From the NCBI RefSeq assembly GCF_003086295.3, contig NC_092048.1:40052425-40116424 (forward strand): a stretch of DNA of 64,000 nucleotides. Direction: 5' to 3'. A model generated the notes under the pieces. That model was not told the origin of the DNA, ran no database searches, and saw only the letters and a program-made list of their open reading frames with translations. Source of the stretch: Arachis hypogaea. Its lineage: Eukaryota > Streptophyta > Magnoliopsida > Fabales > Fabaceae. Shown here in pieces: positions 32,800 to 43,790 of this stretch (positions are counted from its first letter, which is position 1; the number at the start of each line of letters is the position of its first letter). The position numbers and the translations under genes are program-made.

Positions 32800-33541
32800 A
32801 ATGGATCTTGAAGATACCATTAAGGCTAAAAATAATACATCCCAGAAGGATAAAGCCAAATCCATGATTTTTCTTCGTCATCATCTTGAAGTATGATGAA
32901 AAATGAATATCCCACATTAAAAGATCCTGCAGATCTGTGGAAAGACCTTGAAGAAAGGTACAATCATGTGATACTTCCTCAAGCCCGATATGTTAGAGAA
33001 AATTTTTTCGACCTTCCATGCCTCGAATGTGCTCCTGCAGCAGCAGTATCAAGAAAAAGAATTTAAAATTTTTTTTGAGCTCTTGCTTTCTTGTTGCTGA
33101 ACACAACAATGAGATGCTCTTAAGAAATCATGAAGTGCGCCCAGCTGGCGCCGCCCCATTTCCTAAAGCAAATGCGGCAAATTATAACCCCAGAAGAGGT
33201 AAATGGCAATATTTTTATAACAAGAAAAATTATGGAAAGAAAAGAAATTATGTTCACAAGAAAGATCTCACGTGAAGTGGGATAAAGAAAGAAATAATGG
33301 GCAAAGTATATCAATTGAGGATAAATGCTTTCGTTGTGGTGGAAAGGGCCATTGGTCACGTACCTGTCGTACCCCAAGGCACCTAGTTGATCTTTATCAA
33401 GCATCCTTGAAAAGGGATGACAAAAAAAAGGAAACAAATTTTGTTTCAAATGATGAAAATTCCACCACTCCTTATGATGTATCTAATTTCTTTAAGGATT
33501 CTAAAGGAAATATTAGCTATTTGATCAATGATGGAATAGTT
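32800..33541 (+). pseudogene. copia gag, deleted and frameshifted
   Basis: Pieces of a copia Gag in order: KDPADLWKDLEERYNHVILP near 32920, then a jump to FFDLPCLECAPAAAVSRK (33006), NNEMLLRNHEVRPAG (33105) and the zinc knuckle CFRCGGKGHWSRTC (33327-33368) followed by TPRHLVDLYQASLK. CX2CX4HX4C is intact. The middle of Gag between RYVREN and FFDLP is missing, and stops occur near 33064 and 33273. It ends at a TGA near 33542. Non-functional. Confidence 0.8.
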
Positions 33542-33631
33542 TGATATATGTATGTGTTTGTTAAGTATTCATGTGAATAATTTTACTGTGCATGTACTTT
33601 TACTCATTTTTTTATTTGTCTTTGAAGAAAA

Positions 33632-34054
33632 ATGGTAAGGACATATTCTGAAGATATTTGTCTTGTGGATAGTGCAAGTTCGCACACTATTCTTAAAAGT
33701 AATATATATTTTACCTATCTTGTGCCAAAAGATGAATATGTTAATACTATTATTGGCTCGGGCAATGTGATAGAAGGCTCCGGAAGAGCTATAATTTTAT
33801 TTCCTGAAGGAAAAAAATTTGTAATAAATAATGCACTATTATCTACCAAGTCCCTGAGGAACTTGTTGAGTTTAAAAGATATTCGCCGAAATGGATATCA
33901 TGTTGAGACTATGAATGAGGAAAATCATGAGTACTTATGTATCACAACTCATGATTCAAATGAGAAATTTATATTAGAAAAGTTGCCCTCACTTTCATCT
34001 GGGTTATATTATACAAAGATTAGTGCAATTGAATCACATGCCATTGTAAACTAG
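33632..34054 (+). pseudogene. copia aspartic protease
   Basis: A 140-codon open frame. The CLVDSASSHTIL region takes the place of the usual D(S/T)GA protease active site: the aspartate is kept but the following residues read S-A rather than the canonical T/S-G. Then come IIGSGNVIEGSGRAII and ALLSTKSLRNLLSLKDIRRN, typical copia protease text. It ends with a stop at 34052-34054, just before the integrase zinc region. Activity is doubtful. Confidence 0.75.
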
Positions 34055-34059
34055 AAGTT

Positions 34060-35000
34060 TACTAGCCCAAATGAATTCATAACTTGGCATGATAGATTGG
34101 GTCTCGGGAACAACCATGATGAGGAGAATTATTGAAAACTCTCATGGACATTCACTAAAGAACTAGAAGATTCTTAAATCTAGTGAATTTTGTTGTGCTG
34201 CATGTTCTCAAGGGAAGTTAATTTTAAGGCCATCACCAGTAAAGATTGGATTTGAGTCCCCTGAATTCCTAGAAAGGATTCAAGGTGATATATGTAGACC
34301 TATTCATCCACCATGTGGATCTTTTAGATATTTTATGGTCCTGATAGACGCATCTTTGAGATGGTCTCATGTGTGTTTATTATCTTCTTGCAACTGGTGT
34401 TTGCGAGATTACTGGCTCAAATTATTCTATTAAAAGCACAATTTTCAGAAAATTCAATTAAAGCAATTCGTCTTGATAATGCTGGTGAATTTACTTCTCA
34501 AGCTTTTGATGCTTATTGAATGGCTAATGGAATAAGTGTTGAACATCCAGTAGCTTATGTTCACACACAAAATGGGTTAGCAAAATCACTTATTAAGCGC
34601 CTCCAATTAATTGCTAGACCCTTGCTTATGAGAACAAATCTCCCAACCTCGGTTTGGGGCATGCTATTTTACATGCCGCAGCACTTATTCGTTTGAGGCC
34701 AACGAGTTACCATCAGTTCTCTCCTATGCAATTAGCTTTTGGCCAGCAGCCAAATGTCTCCCATTTAAGAATATTTGGGTGTGCGATATATGTTCCCATT
34801 GCACCACATAATGGCACCAAAATGGAACCCCAAAGAAAATTGGGGATATATGTTGGATATGATTCTCCCTCTATAGTGAGGTGTCTTGAGATACAAACGG
34901 GAGATGTATTTAAAGCCCAGTTTGCGGATTGTCATTTTGATGAATCAAAATTTTCAACATTAGGGGGAGAGAATAAGCTTTCTGAAAAGGAACTTAATTG
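34060..35000 (+). pseudogene. copia integrase, frameshifted
   Basis: It starts with the pre-integrase region (ITWHDRLG), then a zinc-binding stretch ending CCAACSQGKL, and FLERIQGDICRPIHPPCGSF with the first catalytic D. Further frames give IKAIRLDNAGEFTSQAF (second D) and GISVEHPVAYVHTQNGLAKS, where the catalytic E is replaced or displaced. From 34654 a long frame resumes with AAALIRLRPTSYHQFSPMQL and RIFGCAIYVPI, the usual end of copia integrase. Several stops lie between 34130 and 34650. Confidence 0.8.
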
Positions 35001-36600
35001 GAATGCATCATCGTTGATACATTTAGATCCTCGATCAGGGCAATATGAACTAAAAGTTCAAAAGATTATACATTTGCAAAGAATAGCAAATGAATTGCCT
35101 GATGCATTTTCCGATACAAATAGGATAAACAAGTCGTATATACTAGCAAAAAATGTCCCAATTCGAATTGATGTCCCAGTTGGACAAATTACCACCGAAG
35201 CAAATACACGCCAGAAGCGTGGCAGGCCTGTCGGTTCCAAAGATAAAAATCCTCGAAAGAGAAAAGAGGTAAATACTATTCCTGTTGAAAAAGACATTGT
35301 AAAGATACCTGCAGTTGTCCAAAATTCTGATATAACGCCAGAAGACGTTCAGGTACCTGAAAATTATGAAAATGATGAGATCTCGATAAATTATGTCTTT
35401 ACAGGAGAGAAATGGAACCGAAATAAGACAACTGTCAATGAAATATTTGCATATAATGTGGCATTAAATATCATGCATGAAAGTAAGGATCTTGAGCCAA
35501 GATCAGTCGAAGAGTGTCGACAAAGGAATGATTGGCCAAAATGGAAAGAAGCCATGAAGGCTGAATTAGACTCACTTGCAAAATGTGAAGTCTTCGGACC
35601 TGTAGTCCGTACACCTGAAGATGTAAAACCTGTTGGATATCGATGGGTATTTGTGAGAAAACGAAATGAGAAAAATGAAGTTGTGCGCTACAAAGCCCGA
35701 CTTGTGGCACAAGGTTTTTCACAAAGGCCCGATATAGATTATGAAGAAACATATTTCCCAGTAGTGGATGCGATAATATTGCGTTATTTGGTCAGTTTAT
35801 CTGCATATCATAAACTGCATATGCATTTAATGGATGTGGTAACAGCCTATTTATACGGCTCATTAGATCGGGATATCTATATGAAAGTTCTTGAAGGACT
35901 AAAGATATCTAAACCATCCAGTGAATATTCGTAAGGGTTATACTCAGTTAAATTGCAAAGATATTTATATGGTCTAAAGCAATCTGGACGAATGTGGTAT
36001 AATCGTCTTACTGAGTATCTGGCCAAAAATGAATTCAAGAATGATGATATCTATCCATGTGTTTTCATAAAGAAAACCGCATCTGGATTCATTATAATTG
36101 CTGTGTATGTTGATGATTTAAATATCATTGGGACTCCTGAAGAGATTCCAACAATTATAAAAACTCTAAAAGAAGAGTTTGAGATGAAAGATCTTGGAAA
36201 GACTAAGTTTTTTCTTGGCCTACAGATCGAGCATATAAAAGGTGGGATCTTTATTCATCAAACAACATACACAGAAAAGATCTTGAAGAGATTTTATATG
36301 GATAAGTCACATCCATTAAGTACCCCAATGATCGTAAGATCTTTGGATGTGGAAAATGATCAATTCCGTCCTAAAGAAGAGAATGAAGATATCCTTGGTC
36401 CTGAAGTACCATATCTTAGTGCCATTGGAGCGCTAATGTACCTTGCTAATAATACGCGACCTGACATATCATTCGCAGTGAATTTACTAGCAAGATATAG
36501 TTCCTCTCCAACCAGAAGACATTGGAGTGGAATCAAACAAAATTTTCGATATCTTCTTGTAACGGTTGATATGGGATTGTTTTATCCCTATGGATCCTAG
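35000..36600 (+). pseudogene. copia reverse transcriptase
   Basis: Two adjacent open frames (to 35934, and 35953-36600) are separated by a TAA at about 35932. The first gives a basic linker, then RSVEECRQRNDWPKWKEAMK, VGYRWVFVRKRNE, VRYKARLVAQGFSQRPDIDY and LHMHLMDVVTAYLYGSLDRD. The second gives YGLKQSGRMWYNRL, then the active site VYVDDLNIIG and FLGLQIEHIKGGIFIHQ, ending with ALMYLANNTRPDISFAVN. All RT blocks are recognisable; the stop and a TAG at 36600 prevent an intact product. Confidence 0.88.
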
Positions 36601-37107
36601 TCACAACTAATTGACTATGCAGATGCCGGATACTTGTCCGATCCACATAAAGGGAGATCTCAAACAGGATACCTGTTCACATATGGTGGTACAGCTATAT
36701 CATGGAAGTCCACGAAACAGACGATAGCAGCAACCTCCTCTAATCATGCTGAAATACTGGCGATTCATGAAGCTAGTCGCGAGTGTTTTTGGCTGAAGAG
36801 TCTGATTCAATCTATTCTGTCATCATGTGGACTGATTGATCATAAGATAGCTCCAACTGTCCTGTTTGAAGATAATACAGCATGCATTGCTCAACTTAAA
36901 GGCGGATACATCAAAGGTGATAGAACAAAGCATATTTCTCTCAAATTCTTCTTCACTCATTATCTTCAAAATCAAGGGACAATTGATATCCAACAGATCC
37001 GCTCAAGTGATAATCTGGCAGATTTATTTACAAAGTCACTCTCAAAATCCTCCTTTGAAAGATTGGTACATGAGATTGGGATGCGCCGATTTCGAGACAT
37101 TAAATGA
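36601..37107 (+). pseudogene. copia RNase H
   Basis: It reads YADAGYLSDPHKGRSQTGYL (first D), ISWKSTKQTIAATSSNHAEI with the catalytic E, LFEDNTACIAQLKGG (third acidic) and HISLKFFFTHYL, ending DNLADLFTKSLSKSSFERLV. These are the blocks of copia RNase H in the right order. It is separated from RT only by the TAG at 36598-36600 and ends at TGA 37105-37107. Confidence 0.88.
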
Positions 37108-37315
37108 TGTCGGCATGAGGGGGAGATTGTACTCTTTTTTCCTTGATCAGGTTTTTTCCCATTGGGTTTTTCTTGACAAGGTTTTTAATGAGGCAGTCCC
37201 CGTCACAAAGGATATTGTACTCTTTTTCCTTCACTAAGGTTTTTTTTTCCCACTGAGTTTTTCTTTAGTAAGGTTTTAACGAGGCAATTATCCTAAATGG
37301 GCATCCAAGGGGGAG
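37108..37315 (+). other. copia 3' untranslated region with polypurine tract
   Basis: It contains two related TGTACTCTTTTTTCCTT / GTTTTTCCCATTGGG segments and ends with CCAAGGGGGAG immediately before the 3' LTR. Confidence 0.65.
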
Positions 37316-37638
37316 TGTTGTGATAAGAATGGGACGTGGATGCCCATTCCCATGTGAAGCTCACATTCTCAAGAGAGAATATATTTAATAAGGTTGAAAA
37401 AGTTACCTTCCTGTATGCATATAAATAGGACTCTAAGCCTCAGGCAAATACACACATCAATAAAAGCATTTCTTCTCTCTCTACGAAGCTTTTCTTTCTC
37501 TTCATATTATAAATATAGTATTAATATATAAATCATAGTTATTACGGTAGGATGATATTAATATTAGTGAATATTAATACTAGCGTCTTTCATTTATATT
37601 TCTTTATTTTATCTTTCTTATTTAGTTATTTTATAATA
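37316..37638 (+). repeat. 3' LTR of the copia element
   Basis: 323 bp, partner of 32339-32663, ending TTATTTTATAATA before the CATTC duplication at 37639-37643. Confidence 0.88.
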
Positions 37639-37643
37639 CATTC

Positions 37644-38925
37644 CTTAATCTTAATAATAATAATGACTATGTTAAATTCTGAGACGGATTCACTTAAAAA
37701 TTTGTGACAATTTAATAATTTTTTCAGTAATACATAAAAATAATATTTATTTATTTTTATTAAATAATTAAATTTAATTCCATTACAATAAATTATTATA
37801 AAATTAATTAAAATTAAAAAATATTATTTATTTATTAGTATTTTTTTCAAAAATTAGTTTTAATTTTTTTTACAGTAACTGTATTAGTTGAAAAAAATAT
37901 TTTTAATTATAAATATCATAAAGAATAAATTTTGTAATAATAGTATAGAAAATGAATTTTAAATAATTATTTAATAATATATATAAAAAAGAAATATTTA
38001 ATTATTCTGACAATAAAAAAATTATTTAATTTTTTTAAAATCTAAAATTTGGTTAGAGAATAAAATTCTAAATTATATATTATTATTTTAATATTTTAAT
38101 TTGTTTGTTAAATAATTTAAAGACTAATCAAATTTTATGATAACAAAATATAATTATATTTTATAATTTACTAACCATCTTATGTGTGTACAAAAAATTA
38201 TCCATCAAATTAATTATATTTTAAAATATAAAATAAATATTAAAAATAAACTAAAAAATATATATATTTATATACAAATATATTATTATTAAGTTAATAT
38301 TTAATTTTTAATATACATATAATATTTTTTATATTTTATTTCAATATCAAAATTTTTTGGATTCTTGAGTGATATTTATTTTGACACTCCTTATTTTTTA
38401 TATTGGATCGACAATGATATTTTGTTGAATTAGGATTATTAGGGCATTATTATTAACTGTGGCACCGTTTAATTTAGAGTAGTATAGAAATTTGATCTTT
38501 CGATTTTTGAAAGGTACAGAAATTAGATGGTCTAATTTTTGATATCGAATCTTTCGGTTCCTACTTAAAAAAAAATTAAAACATTTGAAGTAAAGAAATC
38601 GAATTAAATAATTTTTGTACCTTCCACAATTTTTAAAATAATACTCAGAATTACATACTAAAGTATGGTAGGTACTCTAATAAAAATTTTATAATTGTCT
38701 TTATGTGAAATTTTTTTCGGTCTTTAGATAATGAATTGTAGAGTTAGATTTTAATATATTATAAAAATGTTATTTTTATTTAAAGTGCGATCAAAAAGGT
38801 AAATCACATTTTTATACAAAATATTTTTATAAAAAATATTTTTAACATTTTGATTTAAGTAGTTGCTTAAAAATTAAAATATATCACCCATCTTATATTA
38901 AAAAAAAAAGCCTTATTTTAAAGAT
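37644..38925. other. AT-rich intergenic DNA
   Basis: Low-complexity AT sequence. At 38160-38290 there is a diverged segment resembling the MITE at 40336 (TGTGTACAAAAAATTAT ... AATATATATATTTA). No gene. Confidence 0.45.
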
Positions 38926-38929
38926 GAGG

Positions 38930-39300
38930 AGAGTAGTAGGAAAAAGAGAGTGAAAGGTAGAATGTTGATTGTGTCTTGACTCTTGAGAGAAGTGACGGAG
39001 TTATGGATAGTCCAAAGAGAATCCGAATGTTGGGGCGGGGGAGAGAGAGGTTGTGTCAGCAAGTTGAAAGGGCACGCGTTCTTCAAACTTCATTCTATTA
39101 CAGTGTACTGTTTGCGACGGACAAGTTGCGCGCTGAGTCTTTGGCTTCATTCCCTTTGGCGTTTTCCCACATCACATCTTCCCTTCCTTTCAACTCTGCT
39201 TATTCTCAATGTATTTTGCTGCACCTTTCACCAATAATTCTCTTCATGGATCTACTCGCATCTTTATATTTTTACAATTTGGCCACCTTGCTTTCTTAAT
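38930..39300 (+). other. GC-richer island, unidentified
   Basis: A sharp rise in GC within AT-rich DNA. A 107-codon frame (38976-39299, MTLERSDGVMDSPKRIRMLG at its start) and an overlapping 84-codon frame (38983-39237) are open, but neither resembles a family I know. There is no intron or poly-A signal that I can defend. It could be a gene fragment, a non-coding RNA or a remnant of a mobile element. Confidence 0.25.
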
Positions 39301-40335
39301 TAAAAAAAAATGTTAATCTCAAATTGGTTAAGCTGGACAAGTTTTAAGGAAATTAAATAAGTTTTTTTCTTCCGTCAATAATCAACTAATATTTTTTTAA
39401 TTTTTCTTTTTTCATAATAATAATTCAAATCATTTTATTTTTTTATTAGACTTTGCTAGGTAAATAATGACTTTTGTGAATAATGTGAATAATTTGCTCT
39501 AAAATTGACCCAATAAAATAAAAACACACTACACCCCAAATTATCCACCTAAATTTTAATATTAGAATAACTATTCGCATACCTAGTAAATTAAACATTT
39601 GATATATCTATTATTCCGTATTTTTATTATCTACCTATACTTTTTCTTTTTTATTTGCTACTTTATTGGTTGATTATTAGTAGTTTCCTGATAAAACGAC
39701 AAACAAAATCCTCAATTTTAATTGGAAATATTATGGAAATCATAGGATCAATCCTCAAGAGTGCTAACTTTCAATCCTTATCCTTTATGATTCATAATTT
39801 GAATAAATGCAAGCAATCATTTATGGTTAAATTTTATGATCTAAATGTATACACTAAATTAACCATTTGAATAGAATATATATTAAAATTTAAAATATAT
39901 ATTAAAAATAAATTATATTTTAACTATTATTTAATTATGTTTTTAGGTTTTATAATTTTATTAAATTTAAAATTAAATTTTTATATTTTTGTTCTTTTCA
40001 ATTAGTCTTTATATCATTTTTAATTTTTATAATTGAGTCCTTCACGTATCAAAAATATTAAAATAAAAAAAATATTTTTTTCAAAAAATATATGATAAAA
40101 AATCTAATAAATTTTTAATTGTTGGTAATTTTAATTTATAAAAAATATTTTATTAATTTTAATATTTTTTACCAAAATTTAAAAAGAATCTAATTATAAG
40201 ATTTTAATTTATGAAAAAATATTCTATTGATTCTAATATTTTTTATACTAATAAATACTTAATTATAAAATTATTAATATCAAAATCTAGTTGAAAAAAA
40301 ATTATAGAATTTATTTATATATAAATATATAAAAT
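39301..40335. other. AT-rich intergenic DNA
   Basis: Poly-A/T rich and low complexity; no supported feature. Confidence 0.45.
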
Positions 40336-40495
40336 TATTTGTACACCAAAATCAGCTATTAAAATTAGTTATTATTATATTTGTGTATAAATATATGTGT
40401 GATTTAATTTATTTTTAATATTATTCGTATTCAAATATATATTTTATATTAATAACTAATTTTAATGACTGATTTTAGTGCACACGTAGCATAGT
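40336..40495. mobile_element. MITE with 35-bp inverted repeats
   Basis: GTACACCAAAATCAGCTATT at the left and the reverse of AATGACTGATTTTAGTGCAC at the right form an inverted repeat of about 35 bp with few mismatches, around an AT-rich core. Total about 160 bp. I could not fix the target duplication, so the superfamily is open. Confidence 0.65.
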
Positions 40496-40649
40496 TATAT
40501 AATAGTAGAATTATTGGTTGAGTTGTTATGAGCATATAACATTTTTTATTTTGGGGAGAAACTCTTTTTTTTTAGTGAATTTGACAACCTCTAATTCTAG
40601 GTACACAAGATACTCACATACTCCTTACACATTTATCACATTTTTTCTG

Positions 40650-40930
40650 AATTGCAATTTCTAGGATTTGAACCCTAAATCTTTGAGGTGGAAAGGAAAA
40701 AATATGCCATTGAAATTTGGTGTGTGTTATGTGATGTTGGCCCCAATTGAAAGCGCAGAAGTAGAGGGCGACGAGTTTTTGTTCAACGGAGCCAATTGCA
40801 GCAACACCGGAGCACTAAACGGCAACAATGATAGCCCTAAGCAAAACCTGTTAAAAGCGTGTTGAGGTGATATAAAGATATTACGTTCTTTGAGTTTTGT
40901 CAGTAAATTTTGCCATTCAGCCACAAAATA
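40650..40930. other. GC-richer island with opposing short frames, unidentified
   Basis: A plus frame (40668-40865) and a minus frame (40924-40727, beginning MAEWQNLLTKLKERNIFISP) overlap. The minus frame has gene-like composition (hydrophobic FCLGLSLLPFSAPVLLQL, then a serine-rich tail) and could be a truncated first exon. No homologue is recognised. Equally it may be an old element fragment. Confidence 0.25.
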
Positions 40931-41504
40931 TGATTTTATTAACTAACTATTAACACTCAATTCTATGAACCTCTACCACTGGTTACTTTATATGCCTATC
41001 CTATCCTTATAGCTTTCTCTCATATTTAGCTCTAACTAGGTACTTCTAAAAAGTAAAAGAAAAACCCTCCACTTAGTTCTCTTGTGCCTTTTGGTGGGAA
41101 TTGAATCAATTCTTTGATTTTGTGCATAAATATGCATGCGCCTTCATTTTCAGATTAGAGCATTAGAGAGATACGGAGAAAGCTTTTTTCTGATTTGATC
41201 CTCAATCCAATGATTTAAATACTAAGATCCTACATCATACATTTCTTATTACTGATTAAAGGGTAGGTTTCACAAAAAGGTGTAAAGGTGCAATTGAAGC
41301 TTTTTGACTATAATAGTGATGTGTACATTGTCATCAAGGGGAAAAGTTTTGTTATAAGGGACTGCTTAGCTTTTTGCCTTGGAGTTATATTATATATTGC
41401 GTACATAAAAAGTGTATGTTTTGTCTTTGATCAAGCCCATAACAACCCCAAATACCTTTTTCTTATTTTAAGGCTAACGCATTTATCAACTTTATGATTT
41501 TTTT
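40931..41504. other. Intergenic DNA without recognised features
   Basis: AT-rich; no supported gene or repeat. Confidence 0.45.
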
Positions 41505-41694
41505 TTAGGATTTTGATCTTTTAAAGTTTGAATTTTACGTTAAAGAGTAAAGATTAGAGAGTAAAGTGTGATATTCTCTCCTTGAATAATTTCTCTTTCA
41601 TATTTATTATTGGTCTCATTTATGAAATCAATGGTGAGAGATCATACTTTACTCTCTAAAGTGAAATTCAAACTTTAGAGGATCCAAATCCTTT
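41505..41694. mobile_element. MITE with about 70-bp inverted repeats
   Basis: The left arm (AGGATTTTGATCTTTTAAAG onward, with AGAGTAAAG) matches the reverse of the right arm (CTCTCTAAAGTGAAATTC ... GATCCAAATCCT) over about 70 bp. The core between them is short (about 50 bp), so the DNA can fold as one long hairpin. A/T runs at both edges prevent a firm target duplication. Confidence 0.75.
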
Positions 41695-41844
41695 TTTTAT
41701 AAGATGGAAATCTAGACGCATTTAATTTTATGTGAAGTTAATAACTAAGAGTATAATTTAGTCAAATTTATTAAATTATCTAACTGTTTTTAACTATTAA
41801 TTTTATATAAAGTTAACTATATCTAAATTTTTACTTTTTTTTTT

Positions 41845-41846
<2 letters not shown>

Positions 41847-41908
<62 letters not shown>
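41847..41908. repeat. (TA)n microsatellite
   Basis: About 62 bp of TA repeats. Confidence 0.95.
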
Positions 41909-41910
<2 letters not shown>

Positions 41911-42956
41911 CTTTAGGGCTTACAAGATTGGGACTTCAATATAAACAGTAACTGAACTCCGAGGCAGAATGAATTGGTCTTTTCAATAACCTTGAATTGG
42001 TGTTTTCCTCTCCAGATATATAAAGGGAATTTCATGCCTTTGTCATAGAGACCAGTTACTATGCATATTATACAGACCGAAGTAGTACTGAGTTTTATTT
42101 TATTTTATTTTTTAAAAAAGATAGCCATATATCTATCTACCTGGAATTTGATGATCTTAATTAATAAATGCCCTCACTATTATCTGCATCCATGTTTTTC
42201 ATGATTCGTATTGAAATAAATACATAAAAAGTATTGCACAATTCAACTAAGGAGCAGAATGATTGATGAGTTTGTGGAATGGACAAAAGGGAGAGACAGA
42301 TTGAAAACTACATCAACTCTCAATTGTTGTCGATATCATTTATATATATCCCAATGCAACCTGTCGCTGATGGATGAGACATGTTTTCAGTGACATAATT
42401 CAAAGACATTCTTATTTGTTGTACATAATATTCTTATTCTCTTTCTATCTCTGCCGTATATGGATTTACATGCTGAATGAATGAATGAATGAATGGGAAT
42501 TGGCAAGTGAATAATACAATATGGAATCTTTTCAGGGATTTAATTTCATTCGCTCTCATTTTTCGAAACTTTTCCTCTCTTGTACCCTATTTTACTGTAT
42601 GCCCCTCTTTCTTAGGCATTTTTTGGATTCGCATGAAACCCTTACAGAACCCGCAACGTTTGTGGTATATCTAAAAAAAATTTAGAAAACTAACTACAAT
42701 ATAAATTTACTCAATTAATCTTCTTTTATTTTTAATTTTAAAATTTAAAAAATTAAGATAATGAAAATTTTTTTTTTCGTAATAAACTTATTTTTTAATT
42801 AATTAGTTCCAATTGACTACATTCCTAATTAATTTCCTAGTGAAATCAATCAAAAAATTATTTAATAATATTCCATCCGACTCCTCCTGTTTATTTCACA
42901 AAAAGAATGATATTTTATACGATTAAAAAATGATAATTGAACTTCTAACCATTATA
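41909..42956. other. Intergenic DNA without recognised features
   Basis: It contains a short (GAAT)n tract near 42475-42495. No gene or element end before the CACTA terminus. Confidence 0.45.
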
Positions 42957-43790
42957 CACTATAACAAAAAAAAGTTTATGGACACAGTAAAAAATTGTGA
43001 CCATAACTAGTGAAAAGAGTGATCATAGGTTTATGGTCGTAGTTTTTGACCTATAGTCACAGTTTTTTTACCGTGGCCTATTTAGCATAGTCATAAATCT
43101 ATGGACACAATTTTTTTTATCTATAATAACAGTTTTTATGGTCACGATTGCAATATTTAAATTCTGATACTTAAATACACGTTTTTTTACCGTGATCATA
43201 GTTTGCTCTATAGTCACCTTTTTGTAAAATCGCGACCATAGGCTATTATAATCTATGGTCACAGTTTTAGTATGACCATAGCTTATCTATAATCACCCTA
43301 TTTTAAAATGGTGACCATAACTTACTCTATGGTCACCCTTTTAAAAAAACATGACCATAGTCTAATCTATGGTTTTAGCATGACCATAGTTTATCTATGG
43401 TTACCCTATTTCAAAATCGTGATCATAAACTACTCTATAGTCACTCCTGTTTTAAACCGTGACCATAGCTTACTCTATGGTGACCATAACTTACTCTATG
43501 GTCACCCTTTTGTATGACCGTGACTATAGTCTAATTTATGGTCACGATTTTAGCATGACCATAACTTATCTATGGTTCTATTTTAAAACCGTGACCATAG
43601 CCTACTCTATAATCACCATTTTGAAAAATTGTGACCATAGCCTTATCTATGGTCACAGTTTTTAATGTGACCATAGCTTATTTTATGGTCATCCTTTTGA
43701 AAAACCTTAATCATAGTCTTGTCTATGCTTATCTATGGTCAGCATATTTTAAAATCGTGACTATAATTTACTATATTTTTTGAGATTTAT
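42957..43790 (+). mobile_element. CACTA-like left terminus with palindromic subterminal repeats
   Basis: It starts CACTATAACAAAAAAAAG and is followed by more than fifteen copies of GTGACCATAG / CTATGGTCAC in both orientations, spaced 20-50 bp apart. A CACTA start with dense short subterminal repeats is the hallmark of En/Spm-type elements. A related array, GTGACCATAGACTCC, lies at 51001-51184 and may be the other subterminal region, cut off by the Tat stack. The true right terminus and 3-bp duplication are not seen. Confidence 0.6.

Larger units (their letters stand above)
32339..37638 (+). mobile_element. Ty1/copia retrotransposon, both LTRs, decayed coding region
   Basis: 5,300 bp bounded by the 5-bp duplication CATTC (32334-32338 and 37639-37643). 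LTRs of 325 and 323 bp start TGTTGTGATAAG and differ at about 8-10 positions. The internal order is copia-type: gag with zinc knuckle, protease, integrase, RT, RNase H. Much of gag is deleted, several stops and frameshifts break pol, and PPT-like CCAAGGGGGAG abuts the 3' LTR. The gag and protease wording resembles the Ivana/Oryco group, but the lineage is not certain. The LTRs end ATAAAA / ATAATA rather than the usual CA. Confidence 0.9.

Noticed and set aside
43308..43665. Plus frames with repeated MVTITYSM-like text
   Set aside because: They are translations of the GTGACCATAG subterminal repeats of the CACTA-like element.
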